From NCBI GenBank assembly GCA_050744165.1, contig JBOGGN010000157.1:1-12058 (forward strand): a DNA stretch of 12,058 nt, in the 5' to 3' direction. The notes below the pieces were generated by a model. It worked only from the letters and a program-made list of their open reading frames with translations. It searched no databases and had not been told where the DNA came from. Positions 1 to 6,073 of the stretch are shown here, in pieces. How positions within the stretch are numbered: position 1 is the stretch's first letter; the number at the start of each line of letters is the position of its first letter. The DNA comes from JBOGGN01 sp050744165 (GTDB lineage Bacteria > Actinomycetota > Acidimicrobiia > Acidimicrobiales > Palsa-688). A program made the position numbers and the translations under genes.

Positions 1-7
1 CTTCGGG

Positions 8-22
8 CATTCCTTCACATTA
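8..22 (-). promoter_or_regulatory. Possible -10 box and leaderless start of a gene leaving the window to the left
   Basis: On the minus strand TAATGT (22-17) is followed by six bases and then ATG (10-8). This is the same TANNNT-N6-start geometry seen at the metalloregulator gene at 10398. Only three codons (Met-Pro-Glu) are visible, so no product can be named, and the purine-rich spacer GAAGGA is too close to the ATG to be an ordinary ribosome-binding site. Low confidence, because TANNNT is short and can occur by chance. Confidence 0.22.
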
Positions 23-128
23 ACACTAACCACGCTGCCCCCTCCACTCAGAAGCCGGCAGGGTAGCCGCGACGCTGCCAACTCGGGCGTTGATGTTGGC
101 GGACGCCGCCCACGCCTGCCCAAGCACC

Positions 129-134
129 TATCGT
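129..134 (+). promoter_or_regulatory. -10 box of bcp, probably giving a leaderless mRNA
   Basis: TATCGT lies seven bases before the ATG at 142. Transcription would start at about 139-142, leaving no untranslated leader, and there is no Shine-Dalgarno sequence ahead of the gene. The same hexamer stands before polA at 10404. No convincing -35 box is seen, which is common for actinobacterial leaderless promoters. The rest of 1-128 holds no gene that I can support. Confidence 0.45.
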
Positions 135-141
135 CGGTGTG

Positions 142-606
142 ATGCGGCTCAAGACAGGTGACAAGGCGCCCGACTTCGCCCTGCAAGACCAGTCGGGCGC
201 CGAGGTGACGCTCCACGGCTTGGCTGGGCGGCGGACGCTGGTCTACTTCTATCCCAAGGCGGACACCCCCGGTTGCACCGCCCAGGCGTGCGGGCTGCGG
301 GACATTCTCGGGCAGGTGGGCGACACCGCGGTGCTGGGGATCAGCCCCGACAACCCGAAGAAGCAGAGCCGGTTCGACCAGAAGTACGGGCTCGGCTTCC
401 CGTTGCTAGCCGACGAGGACCACGCGGTGGCGGAGGCTTATGGGGTCTGGGTGCAGAAGTCCATGTACGGGCGCCAGTACCTGGGGATCGAACGCTCTGC
501 GTTCCTGGTCGGCCCCACAGGTGACCTGGAGCAGGTCTGGTACAAGATCTCGCCCAAAGACACGCCCATCAAGCTGCTCGACGCGCTGTCGACAGCCGGT
601 TCGTAG
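142..606 (+). CDS. bcp: Thioredoxin-dependent peroxiredoxin (BCP/PrxQ type)
   Basis: A cytoplasmic peroxidase that reduces hydrogen peroxide and organic hydroperoxides with electrons from thioredoxin. The 154-residue product has the family length. It shows the peroxiredoxin motif around TPGCT with the peroxidatic cysteine (Cys45 from this ATG) and a second cysteine five residues later (Cys50), the arrangement of the E. coli BCP disulfide within helix alpha-2. The Lys-Ala-Asp before TPGCT and the later RSAFLVGPTG strand are also typical. The ATG at 142 is preferred because a TATCGT box lies seven bases upstream and there is no ribosome-binding site. An in-frame GTG at 139 would add one residue. 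The gene stands alone, and its stop is five bases from the stop of the convergent small gene at 612. Function is confident from the motif; the physiological substrate is not visible. Confidence 0.94.
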   Translation: MRLKTGDKAPDFALQDQSGAEVTLHGLAGRRTLVYFYPKADTPGCTAQACGLRDILGQVGDTAVLGISPDNPKKQSRFDQKYGLGFPLLADEDHAVAEAYGVWVQKSMYGRQYLGIERSAFLVGPTGDLEQVWYKISPKDTPIKLLDALSTAGS

Positions 607-611
607 CGCCG

Positions 612-824
612 TCAGGCGGCGGCGGGAGCGGCGGTAGGAGCGGCGGGGCTGACGGTCGGGGCAGTGGCAACGGCAACCTCGAGGTGGTCGTTGCCCACCA
701 GTTCCCAGGCGGTGCGTACCATCGGGTTGAACCGTGGCGGAGCCATTGACGGCGCCGGGGCGAACGGGCCCTGCCAGGGCGCTGGCTGCTGGTTGTTGCG
801 TCCATGACGGCGCGACAGAATCAT
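612..824 (-). CDS. Small Pro/Ala-rich hypothetical protein (70 aa)
   Basis: I do not recognise this protein. It starts MILSRRHGRNN, has a proline-rich middle (residues 14-34), a more ordinary stretch NPMVRTAWELVGNDHLEVAV (33-52) and ends in an Ala/Pro/Thr tail running to the stop. Support for a real gene is a good ribosome-binding site, GGAGG at 837-833, eight bases before the ATG. The upstream region (840-965) is also less GC-rich than its surroundings and could hold a promoter. The same frame stays open upstream to 1136, but that part overlaps fabF and has no start signal. It is convergent with bcp and lies 230 bp downstream of fabF on the same strand. No signal peptide or membrane segment is evident. 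It could be a lineage-specific small protein or, less likely, a chance frame. Confidence 0.5.
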   Translation of the reverse strand: MILSRRHGRNNQQPAPWQGPFAPAPSMAPPRFNPMVRTAWELVGNDHLEVAVATAPTVSPAAPTAAPAAA

Positions 825-1054
825 CTCCGAAACCTCCGCTACTGCTCTGCGTCGTTGCCCTAAAGGAATCGGCACTTTGTTGCCGTTCCTAGATAACGCA
901 ACCCTCTCGTCCCGAAAATATTCCACTGCCGGCACGAGGAGATCCGAAGGAACATAAGGAGATTTTGGCCGGTTGGGAAGCCCGGCGCGTCTCGTCATAT
1001 GGTCGGCGGCGGGGACGGGAGCCGGGAGGGCCCCGCACTTTTCCCGAAGGTTTT

Positions 1055-2272
1055 TCAGGTGCTGGGCGAGATCACCAGGCAGCCGTTGTGGCCGCCGAAG
1101 CCGAAGGAGTTCGACAGGATGGGCCCGGGCTGCCATGGCCGGGGCTCGCCCATCACCACGTCGAGGTGGATGTCGGGGTCGAGGTTGGTCAGGCCCGCCG
1201 TCGGGGGGATCAAGGCGTGGGTGATGGTGAGGATCGAGGCGACCGTCTCGATGGCGCCCGCGGCCCCGAGGGCATGGCCAATGACCCCCTTGGTCGAGGT
1301 GACCGGGGGGCCGGGCGTGCCGAAGACCTTGTTGATCGCCTCGGCCTCGGCGGCGTCATTGAGCGGCGTCGACGTGCCGTGGGCGTTGATGTGGGCGATG
1401 TCGCCGGGGGTGAGGCAGGAGTCGAACAGGGCCGCCTCGATGCATGCCGCGGCGCCACCGCCTCCCGGTGCCGGGGCGGTGATGTGGTAGGCGTCGGCGC
1501 TGGACGCGGCACCCACCAACTCGGCGTAGATGTTGGCCCCGCGGGCGATGGCGCGGTTCCACTCCTCGAGGATCAGCACTGCTGCTCCCTCGGCCATGAC
1601 GAAGCCGTCACGGGTGGCGTCGAAGGGCTTCGAGCGGCCGTCACGGGCCAGCGCCGTCATGTTGCCGAAGGCAGCGGCTGCCACCCCGGTGCAACTGGCC
1701 TCGGCGCCGCCGGCCAGCATGACGTCGGCCCGGCCGGTGGCGATCGTCCGAGCCGCGTTGCCGAGGCTGTGGGTCCCGGTGGCGCACGCGGTGACGGTGG
1801 TCTCGCAGGGGCCCCGCAGGCCGTGGCGCATGGATACCGCGGCGCTGGCCGCGTTGGCCATGATCATCGGCACCATGAAGGGCGAGACCCGGCGGGGGCC
1901 TTTCTCCTTGTAGATCCAGATCTGCTCCTCGAGGGTGCCAAGGCCACCGACGCCGGTCCCGATGAACACCCCAACCCGGGCCGGGTCGGCGGCCAGGTTC
2001 TCGAGGCCGCCGCAGTCAGCCAGGGCCTGCTCGGCCGCGGCCACCGCGAACTGGGCGAAGCGGTCGACCCGGCGCACCTCTTTGGCGCCGAAGTACGGGG
2101 TGCCGTCGAAGTCCTTGACCTGGCGCGTCCCATCCTCGGGCACCGCCAGCAGGCCCTCCCAGAAGGCCTCCTTGCCACTGCCGCAGGACGCGATGACCCC
2201 GATGCCCGTGATGGCGACCCGTCGCCCGGGCACGTTGCCGGTGCCGTCGGCACCGCCTACCAAAGCCAACAT
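1055..2272 (-). CDS. fabF: Beta-ketoacyl-ACP synthase II (FabF)
   Basis: Catalyses the elongation condensation of malonyl-ACP with a growing acyl-ACP in type II fatty-acid synthesis. The 405-residue protein is full length for the family. The Cys-His-His site is complete: Cys163 in VTACATG, His298 in NAHGTSTP and His333 in KGVIGHALGAAGA, with the conserved Lys328 before it. The C-terminal GFGGHN loop (391-396) holds the acyl-pocket gate. The N-terminal strand RRVAITGIGV begins at residue 17. The ATG at 2272 shares its A with the TGA of acpP (TGATG), which indicates translational coupling and supports this start; an in-frame GTG at residue 14 is a weaker alternative. Last gene of the fabD-fabH-acpP-fabF operon. 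The identification as KAS II rather than a KAS I (KasA-like) rests on operon position and overall sequence, not on a decisive residue. Confidence 0.95.
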   Translation of the reverse strand: MLALVGGADGTGNVPGRRVAITGIGVIASCGSGKEAFWEGLLAVPEDGTRQVKDFDGTPYFGAKEVRRVDRFAQFAVAAAEQALADCGGLENLAADPARVGVFIGTGVGGLGTLEEQIWIYKEKGPRRVSPFMVPMIMANAASAAVSMRHGLRGPCETTVTACATGTHSLGNAARTIATGRADVMLAGGAEASCTGVAAAAFGNMTALARDGRSKPFDATRDGFVMAEGAAVLILEEWNRAIARGANIYAELVGAASSADAYHITAPAPGGGGAAACIEAALFDSCLTPGDIAHINAHGTSTPLNDAAEAEAINKVFGTPGPPVTSTKGVIGHALGAAGAIETVASILTITHALIPPTAGLTNLDPDIHLDVVMGEPRPWQPGPILSNSFGFGGHNGCLVISPST

Positions 2273-2544
2273 CAGTCGAGCTTCGACGTGACCAGCTGAA
2301 AGGCTTGTTGGACGGTTTCGATGCCCTCCAGCTCGGACTCATCGACGTTGATGTCGAAGGTCTCCTCAAGTGCCATGACCAGTTCGACCAAGTCGAGGCT
2401 GTCGGCGTCGAGGTCGTCACCGAAGCGCGCCGACGGGGTGACCTGGTCTTCCTTGACCTGCAGCACCTCTACGGCACACTGCTTGAACTTCTTGAAATTG
2501 TCGGTGTCCTCAAGGACGGTCTCGTCCACAGCAGGCTTGTCCAT
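2272..2544 (-). CDS. acpP: Acyl carrier protein
   Basis: Carries acyl intermediates as thioesters on a 4'-phosphopantetheine arm during fatty-acid synthesis in the cytoplasm. The 90-residue acidic protein contains the attachment motif DADSLDLVEL, with Ser49 as the predicted modified residue, followed by the usual acidic helix II (EELFDI-like EETFDINV). It is about ten residues longer than E. coli ACP because of an acidic N-terminal segment. I chose the ATG at 2544 because GGAGG lies four bases upstream. An open frame continues to an ATG at 2601, but that part is unlike ACP and overlaps the putative promoter. It lies 127 bp downstream of fabH, the widest gap in the operon, with a hairpin and a candidate promoter in it, and overlaps fabF by one base. 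Confidence 0.96.
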   Translation of the reverse strand: MDKPAVDETVLEDTDNFKKFKQCAVEVLQVKEDQVTPSARFGDDLDADSLDLVELVMALEETFDINVDESELEGIETVQQAFQLVTSKLD

Positions 2545-2571
2545 TGGTCCTCCGTATGCGATCAGGGCGAA

Positions 2572-2601
2572 TTTACAACGTCGGGGCCGCGGCCAATGCA
2601 A
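2572..2601 (-). promoter_or_regulatory. Candidate internal promoter for acpP-fabF
   Basis: On the minus strand TTGCAT (2601-2596) and TGTAAA (2577-2572) are separated by 18 bases, resembling sigma-70-type -35 and -10 boxes. Transcription would start near 2565 and leave a leader of about 20 bases containing the GGAGG of acpP. The AT-rich patch stands out in a very GC-rich gap. A separate promoter would fit the usual need for more ACP than FabD or FabH. Seen by eye only. Confidence 0.4.
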
Positions 2602-2636
2602 CCGCGGGCGTAGGGGCGGTGGCCCGCCGCACAGGC

Positions 2637-2659
2637 CCGCCAGGGCGTGCCCGTGGCGG
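2637..2659 (-). terminator. Hairpin between fabH and acpP (possible attenuator or processing site)
   Basis: CCGCCA-GGG (2637-2645) pairs with CCC-TGGCGG (2650-2659) around a four-base loop with one bulged base, giving nine GC-rich base pairs. It begins 12 bases after the fabH stop. No T-run follows, so it is not a classical intrinsic terminator. It could weaken read-through into acpP or protect transcript ends. Confidence 0.35.
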
Positions 2660-2671
2660 CTCTCGGGATGC

Positions 2672-3805
2672 TCAGGCTTCGATCGGTTGGTCGCCTTCCA
2701 GCCGGAACGGGTCGCTGGACCACCGCCAGACGGCCGAGGCCCACGTCATGCCGGCGCCGAACCCGGACATCAAGATGATGTCGCCGTCGTTCACCCGGCC
2801 CTGGTCGAGGGCCTCCGACAGGGCCAGCAGGATCGACGCGGAACTGGTGTTGCCAGTGCGGTCCAAAACGATGGCGGCCCGCTCCATCGGGATCTCCAAG
2901 CGGTGGCAGGCCGCTTCGATGATGCGCGAGTTGGCCTGGTGGGGCACGAACAGGGCGATGTCCTCGGGGGTCACCTTGGCCCGCTCCATGGCGGCCTGGG
3001 ACGACTCGACGGTGGCGCGCACGGCCCGGCGGAACACCTCTTTGCCGACCATGCGCAGGTACCCGCCGAGGTCGCAGTACAGGATGGTTTGCAGCGTGCC
3101 GTCCACGCCAACGTCCCACCCGAGCAGCGAGCTCTCGCCCGGGACCTCCTCGACGACGACCGCCCCGGCGCCGTCGCCGAAGAGAACCGCTGTCTCGCGG
3201 TCGGTCCAGTCGACGATCCGGGTCAGCGTTTCCGAGCCGACCAAGAGGACCCGGTGGGCCCCACCGAGGATGAAGTTGGCTGCGGTGACCAGGCCGTAGA
3301 CAACGCCGGCGCAGGCCGCGTTGAGGTCGAAGGCGGCGCAGTGCAGCCCGAGGGCACCCTGGACCACCGAGGAGGTGGCGGGCACCGTCTGGTCGGGAGT
3401 GGTGGTGCACAGGATCAACAGGTCGATGTCCTCCGGCCCGAGGTGGGCCATGGCCAGCGCCTTACGGGCAGCCTCGATGGCCATCGACGCCGTCGTGCCG
3501 ATCCCGCCGGGCGGCGAGGTCCATACTGACGGGTCGGCCGGCCGGGGCGCGAAGGGGCCGTAGGCCACCCGCCGCTCCCGTATCCCGGTGCGGTCCTGGA
3601 TCCAGCTGTCGCTGGTGTCGAGATAGCGCGACAAGTCGTTGTTGGTGACGACCGTCGGCGGCAAACAGGTGGCCCAGCCGGTGATGGCGCTGCCCCGGTT
3701 GGGTGGGATCCGCTTGGTGTCCGCCTTGGTCTTTGGCTTCTGCCGTGCCGAGCCGCCGGTCCGTCGGGCTTGGGCCAGGGCAGGGTTCTTCGACGAGGGG
3801 GTCAT
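2672..3805 (-). CDS. fabH: Beta-ketoacyl-ACP synthase III (FabH)
   Basis: Performs the first condensation of fatty-acid synthesis, joining an acyl-CoA primer to malonyl-ACP. The Cys-His-Asn triad is present: Cys165 in NAACAGVVYG, His289 in VPHQAN and Asn319 in RTGNTSSAS; the GFGAGMTW loop is at 348-355. At 377 residues it is longer than the usual 310-335. There is an N-terminal extension of about 37 residues rich in Lys/Arg (TGGSARQKPKTKADTKRIPP), and an insertion of about 18 residues after RERRV (81-106, Pro/Gly-rich), near the usual CoA-entrance region. The start at 3805 is chosen because AAGGAG lies six bases upstream; an in-frame ATG at 3826 has no such site. It is 43 bases downstream of fabD. 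Primer preference (acetyl-CoA or branched acyl-CoA) cannot be read from the sequence. Confidence 0.94.
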   Translation of the reverse strand: MTPSSKNPALAQARRTGGSARQKPKTKADTKRIPPNRGSAITGWATCLPPTVVTNNDLSRYLDTSDSWIQDRTGIRERRVAYGPFAPRPADPSVWTSPPGGIGTTASMAIEAARKALAMAHLGPEDIDLLILCTTTPDQTVPATSSVVQGALGLHCAAFDLNAACAGVVYGLVTAANFILGGAHRVLLVGSETLTRIVDWTDRETAVLFGDGAGAVVVEEVPGESSLLGWDVGVDGTLQTILYCDLGGYLRMVGKEVFRRAVRATVESSQAAMERAKVTPEDIALFVPHQANSRIIEAACHRLEIPMERAAIVLDRTGNTSSASILLALSEALDQGRVNDGDIILMSGFGAGMTWASAVWRWSSDPFRLEGDQPIEA

Positions 3806-3848
3806 AGCGATCTCCTTGGGGGGCATGGAGGTAGGGCGGGGGAGGGCA

Positions 3849-5117
3849 TCAGCCGGCCCGCAACCAGGCGACAGGCTGGCCGGTCTTGACTCGCTCGCCC
3901 GGCAGGGCCAGCATTCCCATGAGCCAGCCGGCGAAGGGTGAGAGGACGTCGTTGCCGTTGACCCGGCCGAGCACGGTGCCCACTTCGATCGGCTCGCCCT
4001 CGGCGGCGGCGGCGCCAGCGGCGCCGGTGGGCTGGAAGACTCCGGCGCACGGGCTGATCACCATCCGCTCGGACACGTACAGGTGCTCGCCGTGGTGGCT
4101 GGCGGCGTAAGCGTGCAGCGGGCTGTTTCCGGAAATGGCCTCCACCAGCGTATCGAGATCCTCTGGGCGAGCAACCGAGACGGCGGTGGCGCCGGGGACG
4201 ATCCGCCGGGTCAGCGCCGTGAGCACGCCGCCCGAACCCAGCTCGACGAAGAAGTGCTCACCCGAATCCTGCGGTACCGGGTGGAGGCCGCCGGGCCGGG
4301 CCAGCGCGTGCAACGACCCGCCCGCCTTGGCGCCTGACACGCCCGCCAGGCGCAGCACGCTCTGGCGCCACCGGACGGGGCTGCACAGCTGGGCCGAGGA
4401 CAGCGCCACCCAGTCGTCTGCGGTGCGGTGGGGCTGGGCGTCGACGTTGGCGACCACCATGACGTCGGGCTCGTGGAAGGTGGCGGCCCGCAACGCCTTG
4501 CGCAGGCGGGGCCGGGCCGATGCCATGAAGGGCGTGTGAAAAGCCCCGCCCACCGAGACCGACGCCACGCGCCGGGCACCGAGGGTGAATGCTTCGTCTA
4601 GGGCGGCCTCGACGGACTCGCGATCCCCGGCGATCACGACGTCGTCGGGTCCGTTGTAGTTGGCGGGCCATACTTCGGCGTCGGCCCGGTAGCAGGACAT
4701 GTCGACCGAGTCGTCGTCGAGGCCGAGGATGGCCTTCATGATCCCCGGCTGGTCGTCGGCCGCCGCTTGCATGGCTTCGCCCCGCTCGGTGACGATGGCC
4801 ACCCCGTCGTCGAACGACAAGGCCCCAGCGGCGACGAGGGCGGTGTACTCGCCGACGCTGTGCCCGGCGCAGGCCGTGGGCTCGATGCCGAGGCGTTCGA
4901 CTGCGTCGAGGACCACGAGGCTGAAGGTCAAGGTGGCCAGCTGGGCGTTGCGGGTCTCGGTCAGCTCCTCTGGACCGGCGTCCAAGAGGAGGTGCGCCAG
5001 GTCACGGCCGGCGACGACGGAAGCATCGGAAACCAGAGCCCAGGAGGGGTGGTCCCTCCACGGCGCGCCCATGCCGGGGTGCTGTGAACCTTGCCCCGGA
5101 AATACAAAAGCTGGCAC
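3849..5117 (-). CDS. fabD: Malonyl-CoA:ACP transacylase (FabD) with C-terminal biotinyl/lipoyl-like domain
   Basis: Transfers malonyl groups from CoA to ACP. The catalytic residues of the family are visible: PGQGSQ at 7-12, nucleophile Ser87 in GHSVGE, Arg112, His194 in GAFHTPFM and Gln243 in SAQLCSPVRW. Residues 262-288 form a Gly/His/Pro-rich insertion before the FVELGSGGVLT strand. The transferase core ends near residue 330, yet the protein runs to 422. Residues 351-422 look like a barrel-sandwich (biotinyl/lipoyl) fold: two related halves, VISPCAG..GEPIEVGTVLGRV and VLSPFAGWLMG..GERVKTGQPVAWL. The Met-Lys-Met hairpin that would carry biotin is replaced by a short VNGND turn, so it should not be modified. 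The start is a GTG with a strong purine-rich site (GAGGAGGAG) ahead of it. First gene of the operon. The transferase call is confident; the role of the extra domain is unknown. Confidence 0.93.
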   Translation of the reverse strand: MPAFVFPGQGSQHPGMGAPWRDHPSWALVSDASVVAGRDLAHLLLDAGPEELTETRNAQLATLTFSLVVLDAVERLGIEPTACAGHSVGEYTALVAAGALSFDDGVAIVTERGEAMQAAADDQPGIMKAILGLDDDSVDMSCYRADAEVWPANYNGPDDVVIAGDRESVEAALDEAFTLGARRVASVSVGGAFHTPFMASARPRLRKALRAATFHEPDVMVVANVDAQPHRTADDWVALSSAQLCSPVRWRQSVLRLAGVSGAKAGGSLHALARPGGLHPVPQDSGEHFFVELGSGGVLTALTRRIVPGATAVSVARPEDLDTLVEAISGNSPLHAYAASHHGEHLYVSERMVISPCAGVFQPTGAAGAAAAEGEPIEVGTVLGRVNGNDVLSPFAGWLMGMLALPGERVKTGQPVAWLRAG

Positions 5118-5146
5118 GCCTGGGTCTCCTCCTCGCCTGTTTCGTT

Positions 5147-5161
5147 GTCTGACCCCCAGAC
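5147..5161 (-). promoter_or_regulatory. Small hairpin in the fabD leader
   Basis: GTCTG (5147-5151) and CAGAC (5157-5161) are exact inverted repeats around a five-base loop, just ahead of the fabD ribosome-binding site. Five base pairs are weak evidence; it could modulate translation or be chance. Confidence 0.2.
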
Positions 5162-5164
5162 CGT

Positions 5165-5198
5165 GCCGGAGGTAACACTCCGATCCGTTGCCGGAGGT
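5165..5198. repeat. Direct repeat GCCGGAGGT in the fab control region
   Basis: GCCGGAGGT occurs at 5165-5173 and again at 5190-5198, 25 bp apart start to start, 48-81 bp upstream of fabD. A second pair, TCGGCGCTCGT at 5239-5249 and 5266-5276, lies 27 bp apart just upstream. The second pair overlaps the end of the small frame at 5236-5334, so coding constraint may explain it. The first pair lies outside any gene and could be an operator, but no regulator binding site is recognised. Confidence 0.3.
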
Positions 5199-5235
5199 TT
5201 GCCGTCTCGTTGCCTGCGGACTACCTGCTCGTTAC

Positions 5236-5334
5236 TTATCGGCGCTCGTCAGGAGGCTGGCCCCGTCGGCGCTCGTTGGCCGAGATCATCCGGTCCCGCC
5301 ACCATGCTAGGGCGACCACCAGGACCGCCAGCAT
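5236..5334 (-). CDS. Putative 32-aa single-span membrane peptide upstream of fabD
   Basis: A short frame starting ATG at 5334 and ending TAA encodes MLAVLVVALAWW followed by RDRMISANERRRGQPPDERR. The first 12 residues are strongly hydrophobic and the rest is hydrophilic and Arg-rich, the pattern of a tiny membrane-anchored peptide with its C-terminus in the cytoplasm. GGAGG (5345-5341) lies six bases before the ATG, as good a ribosome-binding site as any in the window. Codon third positions are mostly G/C. A TAGAGT box at 5375-5370 could be its -10. It is on the same strand as fabD and 118 bp upstream. The hydrophobic stretch is short for a full membrane crossing unless the upstream in-frame GTG at 5361 is used. 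It could be a real small protein, a leader peptide for the operon, or chance. Confidence 0.42.
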   Translation of the reverse strand: MLAVLVVALAWWRDRMISANERRRGQPPDERR

Positions 5335-5408
5335 CGCCAGCCTCCGTCCCCACGAAACCACCGTTGCGCACTCTATTTCACGCTGGGGCGGCGGTTTTCG
5401 AGTGGTGG

Positions 5409-5426
5409 CCTACGTGGACCCGTAGG
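5409..5426. terminator. Perfect 6-bp hairpin below the lipoprotein gene
   Basis: CCTACG (5409-5414) and CGTAGG (5421-5426) are perfect inverted repeats around a six-base loop, shortly after the 20-bp tandem repeats that follow the lipoprotein stop. The repeats share the CCTACG/CGTAGG core. Possibly part of the terminator of the lipoprotein transcript; no T-run. Confidence 0.3.
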
Positions 5427-5436
5427 TGCCAGGTCC

Positions 5437-5516
5437 GCCGGCGGGCCCTACGACCAGCCTGTGGGCCCTACGACCAGCCGGCGGGCCCTACGACCAGGCG
5501 GCGGGCCCTACGACCA
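5437..5516 (-). repeat. Four tandem copies of a 20-bp unit spanning the lipoprotein stop codon
   Basis: Read on the minus strand the unit is TGGTCGTAGGGCCCGCCGCC. Copies are at 5516-5497, 5496-5477, 5476-5457 and 5456-5437, and differ only in a few bases, mainly at their last four to five positions. The first copy contains the last two codons (Trp, Ser) and the TAG stop of the gene at 5508-5948, so the array looks like an expansion of the end of that gene into its 3' region. Twenty is not a multiple of three, so it is not a coding repeat. Each unit holds the palindrome GGGCCC. With no spacers it is not a CRISPR array. Confidence 0.85.
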
Positions 5517-5948
5517 GGCGGCGATGGCCTGGTTGGCCATGTCGAGTTCGGTCCGAGAGGTGGTCAGTTCCCGCATGGCCGCTTCGTTGATGCTGGCCTG
5601 GGATGCCACCTGTGCCCCATGGATGCAGTCGGCGGCTCCCTGGGTCAGCTCCGTGAGTGCCTTGCTCAGTGCCGCGTTGGCTCCCGCGTTGGGCACCGGA
5701 AGAGCGCCTTTGGCGGTGGTCACGTCGTCGCGCAGCAGGCTGCAGCCGTCAAGGATGTCCTGCTGGACCCCTTTGTCGAGGTCCGTCCGGGCGAAGTCCA
5801 GTTGCGTGCTGACGGCTCTCACCGCAGCCCCGTAGCGGCTCTCCCATTGGGCCTTGGTCAAGGTCGTGGGATTGCTCGATCCGCCGCCACACGCGCTAAC
5901 GAGCAGCACCGCGGCCAGGACACCCGTTGCCTTCCCCAGTAGACGCAT
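5508..5948 (-). CDS. Small secreted lipoprotein of unknown function
   Basis: The 146-residue product begins MRLLGKATGV followed by a hydrophobic stretch and the lipobox LVSAC, so it should be exported, lipid-modified on Cys20 and cleaved before it. A Gly/Ser linker (GGGSS) follows. The mature part looks helical and polar, with just two further cysteines (Cys69 and Cys108), which could form a disulfide outside the cell. I recognise no named family. The ATG at 5948 is chosen because the positively charged n-region starts there; the upstream AGGGG is a poor and close ribosome-binding site. The gene ends inside the first unit of a 20-bp tandem repeat. It is on the same strand as the fab operon but 390 bp away, so it is probably a separate unit. 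Confidence 0.82.
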   Translation of the reverse strand: MRLLGKATGVLAAVLLVSACGGGSSNPTTLTKAQWESRYGAAVRAVSTQLDFARTDLDKGVQQDILDGCSLLRDDVTTAKGALPVPNAGANAALSKALTELTQGAADCIHGAQVASQASINEAAMRELTTSRTELDMANQAIAAWS

Positions 5949-6006
5949 CGACCCCTAAGCGAAGCACAATTCGGCTACCGACTGCAGCGGAGGTGGGAGA
6001 GCGGGT

Positions 6007-6025
6007 GTGCCCGAGGTTGGGATCG
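6007..6025 (-). repeat. Degenerate copy of the tRNA-Leu 3' end
   Basis: GTGCCCGAGGTTGGGATCG on the plus strand nearly repeats 6073-6091 (GTGCCCGAGGTGGGATTCG), the acceptor and T-arm end of the tRNA-Leu gene. One T is shifted between the two. Weaker, gapped similarity may continue to about 6047. It lies 47 bp downstream of the mature tRNA 3' end. It may be a tRNA relic or the trace of a past integration event. Confidence 0.55.
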
Positions 6026-6073
6026 CCCGTGGGATGCCCTTCGATGGGTTAGCCGGGAGGGGAGGGAAGAGAG

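Noticed and set aside
965..2299. 444-codon open frame on the plus strand opposite fabF
   Set aside because: It is antisense to an intact fabF with full catalytic motifs; the product is Gly/Arg/Val-rich without any domain. Typical mirror frame of GC-rich DNA.
2272..2601. 109-residue ACP starting at 2601
   Set aside because: The first 19 residues are unlike ACP and overlap the candidate promoter; the ATG at 2544 has a GGAGG.
2321..3529. Long plus-strand frame opposite acpP and fabH
   Set aside because: Low-complexity product, no start signals, lies opposite two well-supported genes.
5437..5516. CRISPR array
   Set aside because: The 20-bp units abut with no spacers, and one unit is coding for the end of a gene; no cas genes.
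5091..5942. 283-codon plus-strand frame across the fab control region and lipoprotein gene
   Set aside because: It spans the tandem repeats and runs opposite a lipoprotein with a clear lipobox; no recognisable domain.
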